DNA of 39,866 nucleotides from G020354945 sp964570585 (GCA_964570585.1 CAZMYR010000012.1:1-39866), one strand, 5' to 3'. Numbered from the stretch's first letter, positions 6,743-15,755 are shown. Numbers and translations are program-made. Notes: a model not told the origin generated them from the sequence alone.

Positions 6743-8371
6743 ATGAAAGTAGCGCTATACGCAAGGGTATCATCGGAAAGACAGGCAGAAAAAGACCTCT
6801 CAATCACTGCCCAGCTAAAAGCCCTGCGTAAGCATGCCAGCAAAAATAACTGGATTGTTTGCAGAGAATTTATTGATGAGGCTGAAAGCGCAAAGTCTGC
6901 CAACCGGCCTGCCTTTCAGGAAATGATTGCATATGCAAGAAAGAAAACAAAACCCTTTGACGCTATCTTAGTATGGAAATACTCTCGATTCACCAGAAAC
7001 CGTGATGACGCAAGCATCTATAAATCCTTGCTCCGCAGGCACGGCGTCTCTGTTATTTCAATGAATGAACAAATAGACGATAGCCCCGCAGGAAAGTTGT
7101 TGGAGGGTATTATTGAAGTCATTGATGAATTTTATTCACTAAACTTAGCCCAAGATACTATGCGGGGTTTAAAGGAAAACGCTATGCGCGGATTCCAAAA
7201 CGGAAGTATCCCTACTGGATATAAAGCTAAAAAAGTCATGGATGGCGCCGCGCAACGGACAAAGCTGGAGATAGACGAAGTTGCTGCTCCTATAATTAAA
7301 CGCATATTCAAGATGAGCTTGGATAATATCGGCATAAAAGAAATAGCAAAAACGCTTAATAGCGAAGGTCTAAAAACAAATAAAGATAAGCCATGGGGAA
7401 ACACAACCATCGCTTACATCCTTAAAAATGAAATCTATACCGGCACTCTGGTATGGAACAAAAAGAGCAAAGATAAATTTAAAGTAAATAAGCCTGATGA
7501 AATCGTCCGCGTTGAAAATAGCCATCCGGGGATTATTGAAAAAGGAGTTTTTCACACAGTGCAAAAACTAATTTCAAAAAGAAGCCCAAAATTCATACAT
7601 CCAAGGAGAATAAACAGTGACTATGTCTTGAGCGGGTTTATCTACTGTGGCAAGTGCGGGTTAAAAATGGTTGGAGCCTCAGCCAAATCCGGAAAGCATT
7701 TTTATTACGCCTGCCAGAATTATATCAAACGGGGTAAAGATATCTGCGACATGAGGCTTGTAAACAAAGAAGATATCGAAAGCCTGGTTATTAACAAAAT
7801 AAAAGAGAATGTTTTGACCGAAGAAAACCTTACGGAATTACTCAACATAGTCCTTGATGAGATAAACAAAAGTAAAGACGACTCCAAGGAAAAGTTAGAA
7901 GCTATTAATCTGCAACTGGAGGCATTGAGAGAAAGACTTGGGAGGCTTTATAACAGCCTGGAAACAGGGAAACTTGATCTTGACGACCTTGCGCCAAGAA
8001 TAAAAGAGCTAAAAAGCGATATCCATAATTTAGAAATAAAACGGGATGAAATTATAGACGACTCCGGCCAACCTAAATCTATCCGTTTTAACTTGAACAT
8101 GCTCAAATCATACGTAGCTGACCTTGCGGATTTACTCAGTAAAGGCTCGATTGTAGAGCAGAAGGGATTCTTGAGATCATTCATCAAGCGCATCGAGATA
8201 ACCCGCCCCAAAGTCACTATCGATTATACTATCCCCCTAAAAACAACAAAGACAGAATCACTTACGAGTGAAGTTCTGCCTTTGGAACAAACTGGCTGCC
8301 CCGCCTGGATTCGAACCAGGATAACGAGATCCAGAGTCTCGGGTCTTACCAATTGGACGACAGGGCAATGA
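6743..8371 (+). CDS. Large serine recombinase (integrase)
   Basis: This 542-aa site-specific recombinase has an N-terminal resolvase catalytic domain (1-150) starting MKVALYARVSSERQ, with the nucleophile at Ser10 and the conserved SRFTRNRDD arginines. A recombinase DNA-binding domain follows (about 160-270), then a zinc ribbon (YCGKCG and later cysteines in FYYACQNYIKRGKDIC), a coiled coil (about 360-440) and a tail. I start at ATG 6743 with GGAG six bases upstream; the frame also opens at TTG 6731. The last 24 or so residues are the antisense of tRNA-Gln, so the 3' end of the gene is contributed by the attachment target. It presumably integrates and excises the element. Confidence 0.9.
   Translation: MKVALYARVSSERQAEKDLSITAQLKALRKHASKNNWIVCREFIDEAESAKSANRPAFQEMIAYARKKTKPFDAILVWKYSRFTRNRDDASIYKSLLRRHGVSVISMNEQIDDSPAGKLLEGIIEVIDEFYSLNLAQDTMRGLKENAMRGFQNGSIPTGYKAKKVMDGAAQRTKLEIDEVAAPIIKRIFKMSLDNIGIKEIAKTLNSEGLKTNKDKPWGNTTIAYILKNEIYTGTLVWNKKSKDKFKVNKPDEIVRVENSHPGIIEKGVFHTVQKLISKRSPKFIHPRRINSDYVLSGFIYCGKCGLKMVGASAKSGKHFYYACQNYIKRGKDICDMRLVNKEDIESLVINKIKENVLTEENLTELLNIVLDEINKSKDDSKEKLEAINLQLEALRERLGRLYNSLETGKLDLDDLAPRIKELKSDIHNLEIKRDEIIDDSGQPKSIRFNLNMLKSYVADLADLLSKGSIVEQKGFLRSFIKRIEITRPKVTIDYTIPLKTTKTESLTSEVLPLEQTGCPAWIRTRITRSRVSGLTNWTTGQ
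8293..8367 (-). tRNA. tRNA-Gln (CTG)
   Basis: A complete cloverleaf with 7-bp acceptor (TGCCCTG/CGGGGCA with one G-U), anticodon stem CGAGA/TCTCG and loop CTCTGGA gives anticodon CTG for Gln codon CAG. The U1-A72 pair and G73 discriminator are typical of tRNA-Gln. CCA is encoded. It is the apparent integration target of the element and lies downstream of gltX on the same strand. Confidence 0.95.
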
Positions 8372-8381
8372 TTACAAGGAC

Positions 8382-8405
8382 TGCCAGCCTGCCGGCAGGC
8401 TGGCA
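8382..8405. repeat. Perfect 24-bp palindrome between gltX and tRNA-Gln
   Basis: The sequence is fully self-complementary around TGCCAGCCTGCC / GGCAGGCTGGCA. It has no T-tract on either strand, so it is not an ordinary intrinsic terminator. It could be a REP-like element or an mRNA/tRNA processing hairpin. Confidence 0.7.
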
Positions 8406-8409
8406 AAAT

Positions 8410-9720
8410 TTAAAATTTACTTTGTATATCTTTAAGTCTTTTAAGGACCCTCTCTTTCCCTAAAAGCACAAGGACTGTAAATATGCCGGGCGAGACTGAG
8501 CGGCCGGTAACCGCTACTCTCGTTGGATGAATTATCCTGGCCCAGTTTATGCCTAATTCTTCTGCCAGCTGGCGGGCTATTTTCTCAAGGGTTTTCTCAT
8601 CAAAGCCGGCTGCCTTTTCTATTCTTTCTCTGTATTTTTCTATGTAAGATAAGGCATCTTTATTAATATGCTCTTTAACAGCGCCTTGATCAAAATCTAT
8701 TTTTTCTTTAAAGCAAAATGCTGCCTGTATTATAAAATCATCGATATTGCTGAACCTTGTAGAATAGGCCTTTATTACCGATTCAAACCATCTCTTATCA
8801 TAGTCTTTTTTTAACAGGCCTTTCTTTATTAAAAGCGGCGCTATAAGATTTGCCATTTTTTCCGGCGGGTATGCTTTTATATACTCTGAATTTAACCAGT
8901 CAAGCTTTTTTATATCAAAGACTGCGGGTGTGCTCTTAATCGATTTTAATGAAAAAAGTTTAATGATTTGCTCTGTGGATAATTTTTCTCTATTGTCTTT
9001 GGGCGACCATCCCATAAGCGCTAAAAAATTAATAATAGCTTCGGGAAAATAACCTTTTTCTTTATAGTCGGCAATGGCTGTTGCGCCGTGCCTTTTTGAC
9101 ATACGAGACCTGTCTTCTCCCAAAATTAAAGGTATATGCACAAACTTCGGTGGTTTCTCGCCGAGTGCATTATAGAGCATAATCTGCTTTGGTGTATTTG
9201 ATATGTGGTCTTCCCCTCTTATTACATGAGTTATGCTCATCTCAATATCATCGACAACGCAGGCAAAATTATAGGTTGGGGTGCCGTCTGATTTCATTAA
9301 TACTAAATCAGCAAACTCACCGGAGTCAAATTCGATTTTTCCTTTAATTATATCGTAAAAAACAATTTTTTCTTTTGGATTCTTAAACCTTACTGCTTTG
9401 CCCTTTTCTGTTTCTTCATAATATGCCTTATCTTCATCTAGCAATTTCTTTGCATATTTTTCATAAATAGGAACCCTTTTTGATTGAAAAAATAATTCTT
9501 CGTCCGGTTCCATCCCCAGCCATTTAAGGCTGTCTAATATCTCATCCAGATATTCTTCTTTTGAACGCTCCATATCGGTATCTTCTACGCGAAGGAGGAA
9601 TTTTCCATTTTGATTTTTTGCATAAAGCCAGTTAAAGAGTGCGGTGCGCGCGCTTCCTATATGCAGAAATCCCGTTGGCGATGGCGCAAATCTTACTCGC
9701 ACCTGTCTAGTGTCACTCAT
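8410..9720 (-). CDS. gltX: Glutamyl-tRNA synthetase (probably non-discriminating)
   Basis: This 436-aa class I aminoacyl-tRNA synthetase charges tRNA-Glu, and in species using GatCAB also mischarges tRNA-Gln. The HIGH-like motif is HIGS (20-23) and the KMSKS-like motif is RMSKR (206-210). The catalytic Rossmann fold is followed by a helical anticodon-binding domain; the protein is somewhat shorter than the usual 470-490 aa. The start at 9720 has AGGAGT six bases upstream. tRNA-Gln lies just downstream on the same strand, separated by a palindrome. No GlnRS is visible in the window, so charging of tRNA-Gln by this enzyme is inference. Confidence 0.95.
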   Translation of the reverse strand: MSDTRQVRVRFAPSPTGFLHIGSARTALFNWLYAKNQNGKFLLRVEDTDMERSKEEYLDEILDSLKWLGMEPDEELFFQSKRVPIYEKYAKKLLDEDKAYYEETEKGKAVRFKNPKEKIVFYDIIKGKIEFDSGEFADLVLMKSDGTPTYNFACVVDDIEMSITHVIRGEDHISNTPKQIMLYNALGEKPPKFVHIPLILGEDRSRMSKRHGATAIADYKEKGYFPEAIINFLALMGWSPKDNREKLSTEQIIKLFSLKSIKSTPAVFDIKKLDWLNSEYIKAYPPEKMANLIAPLLIKKGLLKKDYDKRWFESVIKAYSTRFSNIDDFIIQAAFCFKEKIDFDQGAVKEHINKDALSYIEKYRERIEKAAGFDEKTLEKIARQLAEELGINWARIIHPTRVAVTGRSVSPGIFTVLVLLGKERVLKRLKDIQSKF

Positions 9721-9744
9721 TGTAACTCCTGATAGTAACCGGGG

Positions 9745-10293
9745 TTATTCGCGGCCAGAGGCCGCTCCTACGAATCCTTTTTGAAAAGCCTTTCTATTTA
9801 ATTCGAGTAAAGCCTTTTTGCCGGCGAAAAACTCTTCCACCAAAGATATTGCCTTATTTTTGGATACAATTTTTGTCTTTGAAACTAAAGCTCCAAGCGC
9901 GACTATGTTTGCAACTTTTATATTGCCTAACGAAAATGCTATCTCAGTCGCAGGGACTTTAACAACATTTATATCCTTTCTTTTAACTGGTGATTCTATT
10001 AAAGATGAATTTAATATAATTGTACCTCCCTTTTTAACTCTTGATTCAAATTTGTCAAGAGACGGCTTGTTCATAACAATACATATATCGGATTCACCAA
10101 CAACAGGGGAAGGGATATCGCTGCCACTTATTATAACCATAGAGTGGGCTGTGCCGCCACGCACTTCAGCGCCATAAGAAGGCATCCAGCTTACCTTTTT
10201 GCCCGCTTCCATACCCAACGTTGCCAAAACCTTACCAAGGGTCATTATGCCCTGTCCGCCAAAGCCAGCACATATGATGCGTGTCGTATTCAT
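9745..10293 (-). CDS. 2-oxoacid:ferredoxin oxidoreductase, gamma subunit
   Basis: This 182-aa subunit binds and closes over the TPP enzyme core of ferredoxin-dependent 2-oxoacid oxidoreductases. The N-terminal glycine motif CAGFGGQGIMTLGK and the SYGAEVRGGTAHS segment are diagnostic. It is the last gene of a four-gene cluster (delta, alpha, beta, gamma). The final residues (FVGAASGRE) are encoded by a REP-like palindrome at 9747-9775 and look like an acquired tail rather than family sequence. Separation from the beta gene by 83 bp of heptamer repeats is unusual for this operon. Substrate cannot be fixed from this subunit. Confidence 0.9.
   Translation of the reverse strand: MNTTRIICAGFGGQGIMTLGKVLATLGMEAGKKVSWMPSYGAEVRGGTAHSMVIISGSDIPSPVVGESDICIVMNKPSLDKFESRVKKGGTIILNSSLIESPVKRKDINVVKVPATEIAFSLGNIKVANIVALGALVSKTKIVSKNKAISLVEEFFAGKKALLELNRKAFQKGFVGAASGRE
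9747..9775 (-). repeat. REP-like element forming the end of the gamma-subunit gene
   Basis: On the minus strand it reads ATTCGTAGGAGCGGCC, AGA-type loop, then GGCCGCGAAT. The GTAG head followed by a GC-rich hairpin resembles the REP sequences mobilised by RAYT (REP-associated tyrosine) transposases. It encodes the last residues and the stop of the upstream gene. Related copies lie at 14378-14459 and 20201-20226. Confidence 0.6.
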
Positions 10294-10376
10294 TGATAAA
10301 TTCGAAACTCGAATATCGAAATTCGAAACAAATAGAAAATTCTAATTTCCAAAATTCAAAACATATATTTTGAACG
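10294..10376. repeat. Heptamer-repeat spacer between beta and gamma subunit genes
   Basis: Four consecutive 7-nt units of the form NNTCGAA (ATTCGAA, ACTCGAA, TATCGAA, ATTCGAA) start near 10305. A less regular AAATTC-rich stretch follows. No gene or promoter is evident. Confidence 0.55.
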
Positions 10377-11167
10377 CTAGGATTTGTTTCGGATTTCGGA
10401 TTTAGAATTTGTTTCGGATTTCGGATTTAGAATTTCGGATTTTTCCTTCAATATCCCCAACGGGTAGTACTTTATTATATTATCCTCAATCCATTTAACT
10501 GAGCCTTCGCAGGATGTGCCCCAGCCTACCGGGCACATTGCAACCACCTCAACCATAGAAAAACCTTTTTTTTCAATCTGGGTTTGAAATGCTCTTTTAA
10601 TCGCTTTCTTTGCAACTCTTACATTGGCGGGTTTATGCACTGAAACCCGCTCCAAATAAACAACCCCGTCAAGCACAGCCAGCATTTCGGATATCTTTAA
10701 TGGATATCCATCGCGAACCTTATCTCTTCCAAATGGGGTTGTTTTTGTCTTTTGCTTAAGCAATGTGGTTGGTGCCATCTGCCCACCGGTCATGCCATAA
10801 TTTCCATTATTTACAAAAATTACTGTGATATTTTCGCCCCTGTTTGCTGTATGGATAATCTCAGCAGTGCCTATTGCAGCTAAATCGCCGTCACCTTGAT
10901 AAGTAAAGACTATGTTGGAAGGCAGGATTCTCTTTATTCCTGTAGCTACTGCCGGTGGCCTTCCATGGGCTGCTTCTGTTACATCAAAATCCCAGTAATC
11001 ATACGCTATAACTGCGCAGCCTACCGGAGCAATGCCTATTGTCTTTTCTCTTATGTTAAACTCATCTATTACCTCGCATATTAATCGATGAACTATGCCA
11101 TGGCCACAACCCGGGCAATAATGGGTCGGCACATCGCGCAGGCTTTTTGGTTTTGCAAATATTTTTC

Positions 11168-11171
<4 letters not shown>
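10377..11171 (-). CDS. 2-oxoacid:ferredoxin oxidoreductase, beta (TPP-binding) subunit
   Basis: This 264-aa subunit carries the thiamine pyrophosphate site. CPGCGHG near residues 19-25 supplies cluster/TPP-region cysteines. The TPP motif runs from GDGDLAAIG to NNGNYGMTGGQ. CPVGWGTSC near the C-terminus is typical of KorB/VorA-type proteins. Its ATG overlaps the alpha-subunit stop (ATGA), so the two are translationally coupled. The last 20 residues are rich in SEI/NPKSE and are encoded by TTTCGGA/TTTAGAA heptamer repeats (10387-10439). They are an added tail without family counterpart. Confidence 0.9.
10387..10439. repeat. Coding heptamer repeat, TTTCGGA type
   Basis: Units read TTTCGGA, TTTCGGA, TTTAGAA, TTTG, TTTCGGA, TTTCGGA, TTTAGAA, TTTCGGA. 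It lies entirely in the coding sequence of the beta subunit and gives its low-complexity C-terminal tail. The same heptamer forms the end of rplT (27342-27355). Confidence 0.75.
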
Positions 11172-12263
<1,092 letters not shown>

Positions 12264-12271
<8 letters not shown>

Positions 12272-12479
12272 CTTTTGTTATTTCTATAGCGCATTCGGGA
12301 CAGATAACAGCGCAGTTAGAGCACCCAATGCACAAATCCGGATTTTTTAATTCTACAAAATGTATACCCTTTTTATTTATTTTTTTAGTTTCCTGCAAAA
12401 CCTGTTTTGGGCAAAAGATTACGCAAAGCTTACAACCTTTACATCTTTCTTTATCTATTTTTACTTTGAATTTTGCCAT
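12264..12479 (-). CDS. 2-oxoacid:ferredoxin oxidoreductase, delta (2[4Fe-4S] ferredoxin) subunit
   Basis: This 71-aa subunit carries two bacterial-type 4Fe-4S motifs, CKGCKLCVIFCP and CIGCSNCAVICP, that pass electrons from the TPP site to free ferredoxin. It is the first gene of the oxidoreductase cluster. It starts within the 3' end of dxs (19-bp overlap) and overlaps vorB by 8 bp, so the cluster is probably transcribed with dxs. Length and motif spacing match KorD/VorD subunits; it is not a free ferredoxin, given the strict operon order. Confidence 0.9.
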
Positions 12480-14371
12480 TTTATTTCGCGCATCTGTGTA
12501 TAAAATTCTTTCACCGAAGAAGCAATGCCTTTTGCATCCAGGCCATAATCTGAAAGGAGATGTTCTCTCTTTGCGTGAGGAATGAATTTATCGGGTAAGG
12601 CCAATGTTTTTATTCTTATATCTTCTATTCCTAACCTGTTTAACAACTCTAAAACAGCTGAGCCAAATCCGCCTCTAATACATCCATCTTCCACGGTAAT
12701 TATATATTTTATCCTTTGACAAAGTTTGCTTATAAACTCATCATCCAGAGGCTTTATAAATCGCATATTTACCACTTCGGCCGAGATTCCATCCTTTGAT
12801 AAAATATGTGCAGCTTCTAAGGAAGGTAGGGCCATATAGCCTATGGCTAATATGGCTACATCCTTGCCATTTCTCAACATTTCAGCTTTACCCAACTCAA
12901 TTTTGTGGACTATGGACTGTGGACTATGAACTATGTTAACCCCTCCCCTGGGATAACGAATAGAAACCGGCCCTTTAATCTTTTCTATGCCAAATTCAAG
13001 CATTGCCATAAGTTCTTCCTGGTCCTTTGGCGCCATGCACACAAGATTCGGTATGTGGCGTGTATATGCAATGTCAAAGACTCCGTGATGGGTGGGCCCA
13101 TCCTCTCCTACCAGGCCTGCCCTGTCAACACAAAATACAACATGTAAATTTTGCAATGCTACATCGTGTATGAACTGATCGTATGAGCGCTGCAGGAATG
13201 TAGAATATATACAAACTACAGGCACCAATCCACTTTTAGCCAATCCTGCAGCAAAACCGACAGCATGTTCTTCTGCCATGCCAACGTTAAAAAATCTATT
13301 CGAAAATTCCTTTTTAAAAGGCAAAAGCCCCGCTCCTTCAGACATAGCTGCAGTTATGCCTATTATCTTTTTATTGGTGCGGGCAAGTTCAACGAGTCTC
13401 TGGCTAAACGCATCCGTAAAAGTAAATTCGCTAGATTTTTTTGGTTCTCCGGTGGCCACATTAAACGGCGATGTTCCATGAAATCTGGAAGGGTCCTTTT
13501 CCGCAAACTTATATCCTTTGCCTTTTTTGGTAATAACATGAATCATGCGCGGCTCTTTCAGAGGTATGACATTCTTTAGAACTCCCAAAAGGGCATTGAT
13601 ATCATGTCCGTTTACAGGGCCAAAATATCTTATGCCCATCTCTTCAAAGATTATACCCGGAGTAAGTATAGTCTTTAATACCTCTTCAAGCCTTCTGGCT
13701 GCTCTAAATGCTGCAGAGCCAACCTTAGGAATGCGTTTAACTAAATCCTGCATCTGTTTTCTTATCCTATTATATATCGGATTTGTAATTATCCGGTTTA
13801 AGTATCTGCTATATGCTCCGACGCTGGGCGAAATAGAAAACTCATTATCGTTTAAAATAATGAGTATATCCTGCTCTAGATGCCCGGCGTGGTTTAGGGC
13901 CTCAAGGGCCATTCCTCCGCCTAAAGAACCATCGCCTATAAATGCTACTATTTTTTCATCTGTGCCTTTTAAGGCTCCGGCTGCTGCTAAACCCAACGCT
14001 GTTGATATCGAGGTTGAACCGTGCCCTACTATAAAGGGGTCATATTCGGATTCATTTATATTAGGAAACCCGCTTAAACCTTGTTTTTGTCTTAATGTAT
14101 GAAATTTGCTTTTTCTGCCGGTTAATATCTTATGGCAATAGGCCTGATGCCCTACATCCCACACAATAATATCCTTGGGTGTGTTCAGGCAGTAATGAAG
14201 ACATATAGTAATATCAACAGCGCCTAAACTTGGCGCAAGGTGGCCCCCGGTTTTAGAGACCGTATCTATTATAAGTTGCCTTATCTCAGAAGCAAGTTGA
14301 GGGAGTTGCTTCTGGGAAAGGCCTCTTAAATCTTTGGGCAAATTTATCTTCTCTAACAGCATCTTAAGCAT
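12461..14371 (-). CDS. dxs: 1-deoxy-D-xylulose-5-phosphate synthase
   Basis: This 636-aa TPP-dependent enzyme condenses pyruvate and glyceraldehyde 3-phosphate, the first step of the MEP isoprenoid pathway. Visible signatures are VWDVGHQAYCHKIL, the TPP motif from GDGSLGGG to LNDNEFSIS, VGMAEEHAVGFAAGLA with the catalytic Glu, and the transketolase-like AGLVGEDGPTHHGVFD. It follows ispA in the same direction, giving an isoprenoid pair. A four-unit heptamer array (12906-12933) encodes NIVHSPQSIVHK between conserved PRGG and ELGKAE. One unit has C where the consensus T would create an in-frame TAG. The start at 14371 lacks a clear ribosome site because a REP-like element lies directly upstream. 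Confidence 0.95.
   Translation of the reverse strand: MLKMLLEKINLPKDLRGLSQKQLPQLASEIRQLIIDTVSKTGGHLAPSLGAVDITICLHYCLNTPKDIIVWDVGHQAYCHKILTGRKSKFHTLRQKQGLSGFPNINESEYDPFIVGHGSTSISTALGLAAAGALKGTDEKIVAFIGDGSLGGGMALEALNHAGHLEQDILIILNDNEFSISPSVGAYSRYLNRIITNPIYNRIRKQMQDLVKRIPKVGSAAFRAARRLEEVLKTILTPGIIFEEMGIRYFGPVNGHDINALLGVLKNVIPLKEPRMIHVITKKGKGYKFAEKDPSRFHGTSPFNVATGEPKKSSEFTFTDAFSQRLVELARTNKKIIGITAAMSEGAGLLPFKKEFSNRFFNVGMAEEHAVGFAAGLAKSGLVPVVCIYSTFLQRSYDQFIHDVALQNLHVVFCVDRAGLVGEDGPTHHGVFDIAYTRHIPNLVCMAPKDQEELMAMLEFGIEKIKGPVSIRYPRGGVNIVHSPQSIVHKIELGKAEMLRNGKDVAILAIGYMALPSLEAAHILSKDGISAEVVNMRFIKPLDDEFISKLCQRIKYIITVEDGCIRGGFGSAVLELLNRLGIEDIRIKTLALPDKFIPHAKREHLLSDYGLDAKGIASSVKEFYTQMREIKWQNSK
12906..12933. 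repeat. Four TGGACTA-type heptamers inside dxs
   Basis: Units are TGGACTA, TGGACTG, TGGACTA, TGAACTA. On the coding strand the consensus unit is TAGTCCA. The only unit that falls in the TAG phase of the dxs frame is the variant CAGTCCA, which reads Gln instead of stop. Confidence 0.85.
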
Positions 14372-14377
14372 CTACGT

Positions 14378-14459
14378 AGGAGTCGCCTCCTGGCCGGCGA
14401 ATAAGGTTTTATATTCGCGGCCGGACCTGTCCCCGCGGAAGCGGGGAAGCTGCTTCTAC
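14378..14459. repeat. Paired REP-like hairpins between ispA and dxs
   Basis: GTAGGAGTCGCCTCC followed by GGCCGGCGAATA faces an inverted relative (TATTCGCGGCCGG and an extended GC-rich tail ending CTTCTACG). The pair resembles a BIME built from two inverted REPs of the GTAG class. It fills the whole spacer and replaces any normal dxs ribosome binding region. Confidence 0.6.
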
Positions 14460-15444
14460 GTTTTCCTCTTTAAAATAAAATCTGCCAAATCCATTAAGGG
14501 CTTTTTGTTACGTTTAAACACCGACAGTTGCTCTTTGGCTCTATCGACTAATACTCTGGCTCTGTTATAAGCGCCTTTTCTGCCAAAAATTTTCACAAGG
14601 CCTTCGTTATCCAGCATATCGTCTATTATCTGGAAAGCAAAACCTACATACTCTCCGTATCTAAATATCGCCTCTTCGTCTTTTCGCNNNNNNNNNNNNN
14701 NNNNNNNNNNNNNNNNNNNNNNNNNNNNNNNNNNNNNNNNNNNNNNNNNNNNNNNNNNNNNNNNNNNNNNNNNNNNNNNNNNNNNNNGAAAGCAAAACCT
14801 ACATACTCTCCGTATCTAAATATCGCCTCTTCGTCTTTTCGCAAAGCCTTTGCAATAATTGCGCCTGTTTTGCAAGAAGCTGCGATAAGCGAGCCGGTCT
14901 TATGCGTGGCTATATATTCCATCGTCGGCAAATCCGCTGGTAATTTTGAATTTTGAATTTTGAATTTTGAATTTTCTATATCCACCACTTGCCCGCCTAT
15001 CATCCCCTGGGTTCCCGTCGCATCTGAGAGCTCTTTTATTATCCGGTTGTTGATGTTCGCATCTTTCGTCGCTTCTGATAATATGTTATAGGCAAGGGTT
15101 AAAAATGCATCCCCCGTTAAGACTGCAATTGCTTCATCAAATTTTCTGTGGCATGAGGGCTTTCCTCTACGATAATCATCGTTGTCCATAGACGGTAAAT
15201 CATCGTGTATTAAAGAATAGGTATGGAGCATTTCAATAGCGCAGGCAGCTGTAATTGCATCTTTTTCTTTACCGCCGCAGATTTTACATGATACCATACA
15301 GAGGATAGGCCTTATCCTTTTTCCGCCTGTTATGCAATAATGCATAGCCTGGTGTATTTTTGAAGGAAAGCGATTCGCCTCCGGAATCAGGTTTTTTAGT
15401 TTATTATCGATTAACTTCTGTCTGTCCCGGAAGTACTTGCTCAA
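14456..15444 (-). CDS. ispA: Polyprenyl (farnesyl/geranylgeranyl) diphosphate synthase, split by a false gap
   Basis: This trans-prenyltransferase makes farnesyl or geranylgeranyl diphosphate from IPP and DMAPP. The first aspartate-rich motif is DDLPSMDND; the second, QIIDDMLDNEG, lies beyond the N run at 14688-14787. The same 55 bp flank the gap on both sides. Removing one copy plus the Ns leaves 834 nt, exactly 278 codons, encoding an intact 277-aa protein ending in KRKT. The gene starts with TTG overlapping the xseB stop (TTGA), with AGAGGA upstream. Four TTTTGAA heptamers (14944-14971) add NSKFKIQNSK after GGQVVDIE. Chain length cannot be decided from sequence alone. Confidence 0.9.
14633..14842. 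other. Assembly gap with duplicated 55-bp contig ends
   Basis: Positions 14633-14687 and 14788-14842 are identical, separated by exactly 100 Ns. Collapsing them restores the ispA frame, so the two contigs overlap and no real sequence is missing. A 55-bp overlap is what a de Bruijn assembler with k=55 would leave. Confidence 0.95.
14944..14971. repeat. Four perfect TTTTGAA heptamers inside ispA
   Basis: Same unit and same peptide (NSKFKIQNSK) as in vorB, inserted after the conserved GGQVVDIE of the prenyltransferase and followed by the family sequence LPTMEYIATHKTGSL. Confidence 0.85.
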
Positions 15445-15755
15445 AATAATAATTCCTCTGCCCTTCTGGTCTTTTTGGATTGCTCTTTTTGTTCCTGGGT
15501 ATCGGTTGCTTTGAACTTCTCAGCGTTCTTTTCACTAAATGGTTTGGCTTGAATATTACCCGATGAATCTTTTACCAGGACTTCTATCTTTTTCTGAATA
15601 TCATGTAATTTCTTTGTGCAAAATTGAGAAAGCTTCATGCCTTCCTCATATTTTTTTATGGCGTCGCTTAAGGATAAATCGCCGCTTTCCAGTTCATCTA
15701 CGATTTTTTCTAATTTTTTCAAAGCGCCTTCAAAATCCTGTTCTTTCTCTTTCAT
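15441..15755 (-). CDS. xseB: Exodeoxyribonuclease VII small subunit
   Basis: The 104-aa small subunit binds the XseA stalk to form exonuclease VII, a single-strand DNA exonuclease. The family core is FEGALKKLEKIVDELESGDLSLSDAIKKYEEGMKL in separate helices. The tail beyond residue 70 is a charged low-complexity extension longer than usual. I start at ATG 15755 behind GGAGGAG rather than at TTG 15767. It lies 24 bp after xseA and overlaps ispA by the last bases, the common xseA-xseB-ispA-dxs arrangement. Confidence 0.9.
   Translation of the reverse strand: MKEKEQDFEGALKKLEKIVDELESGDLSLSDAIKKYEEGMKLSQFCTKKLHDIQKKIEVLVKDSSGNIQAKPFSEKNAEKFKATDTQEQKEQSKKTRRAEELLF

Larger units (their letters stand above)
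864..8367. mobile_element. Putative PICI-like satellite / integrative element next to tRNA-Gln
   Basis: The right boundary is supported by a large serine recombinase whose reading frame runs into tRNA-Gln. The left boundary is not proven: no second copy of the tRNA 3' end was found by eye, and the limit given follows the truncated HTH fragment. Gene order from the tRNA is recombinase and CI-like repressor (+), a divergent promoter switch, then leftward Cro-like regulator, two small genes, prim-pol/helicase, iteron-like field, hypothetical gene and terminase small subunit. No virion structural gene or large terminase is present. This matches phage-inducible chromosomal islands, which steal helper-phage capsids using their own TerS. 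A decayed prophage or a replicating integrative element are alternatives. Confidence 0.6.

Noticed and set aside
8290..8310. A second copy of the tRNA-Gln 3' end as the left attachment site
   Set aside because: I looked for the CTGGATTCGAACCAGG segment across 1-8200 and saw no copy; the left boundary stays open.
8224..8406. Minus-strand 60-codon ORF across tRNA-Gln
   Set aside because: It is an accidental frame through tRNA and palindrome, opposite to the recombinase.
14644..14787. ispA as a truncated pseudogene
   Set aside because: The frame break comes from 100 Ns and a duplicated 55-bp contig end; the collapsed gene is intact.
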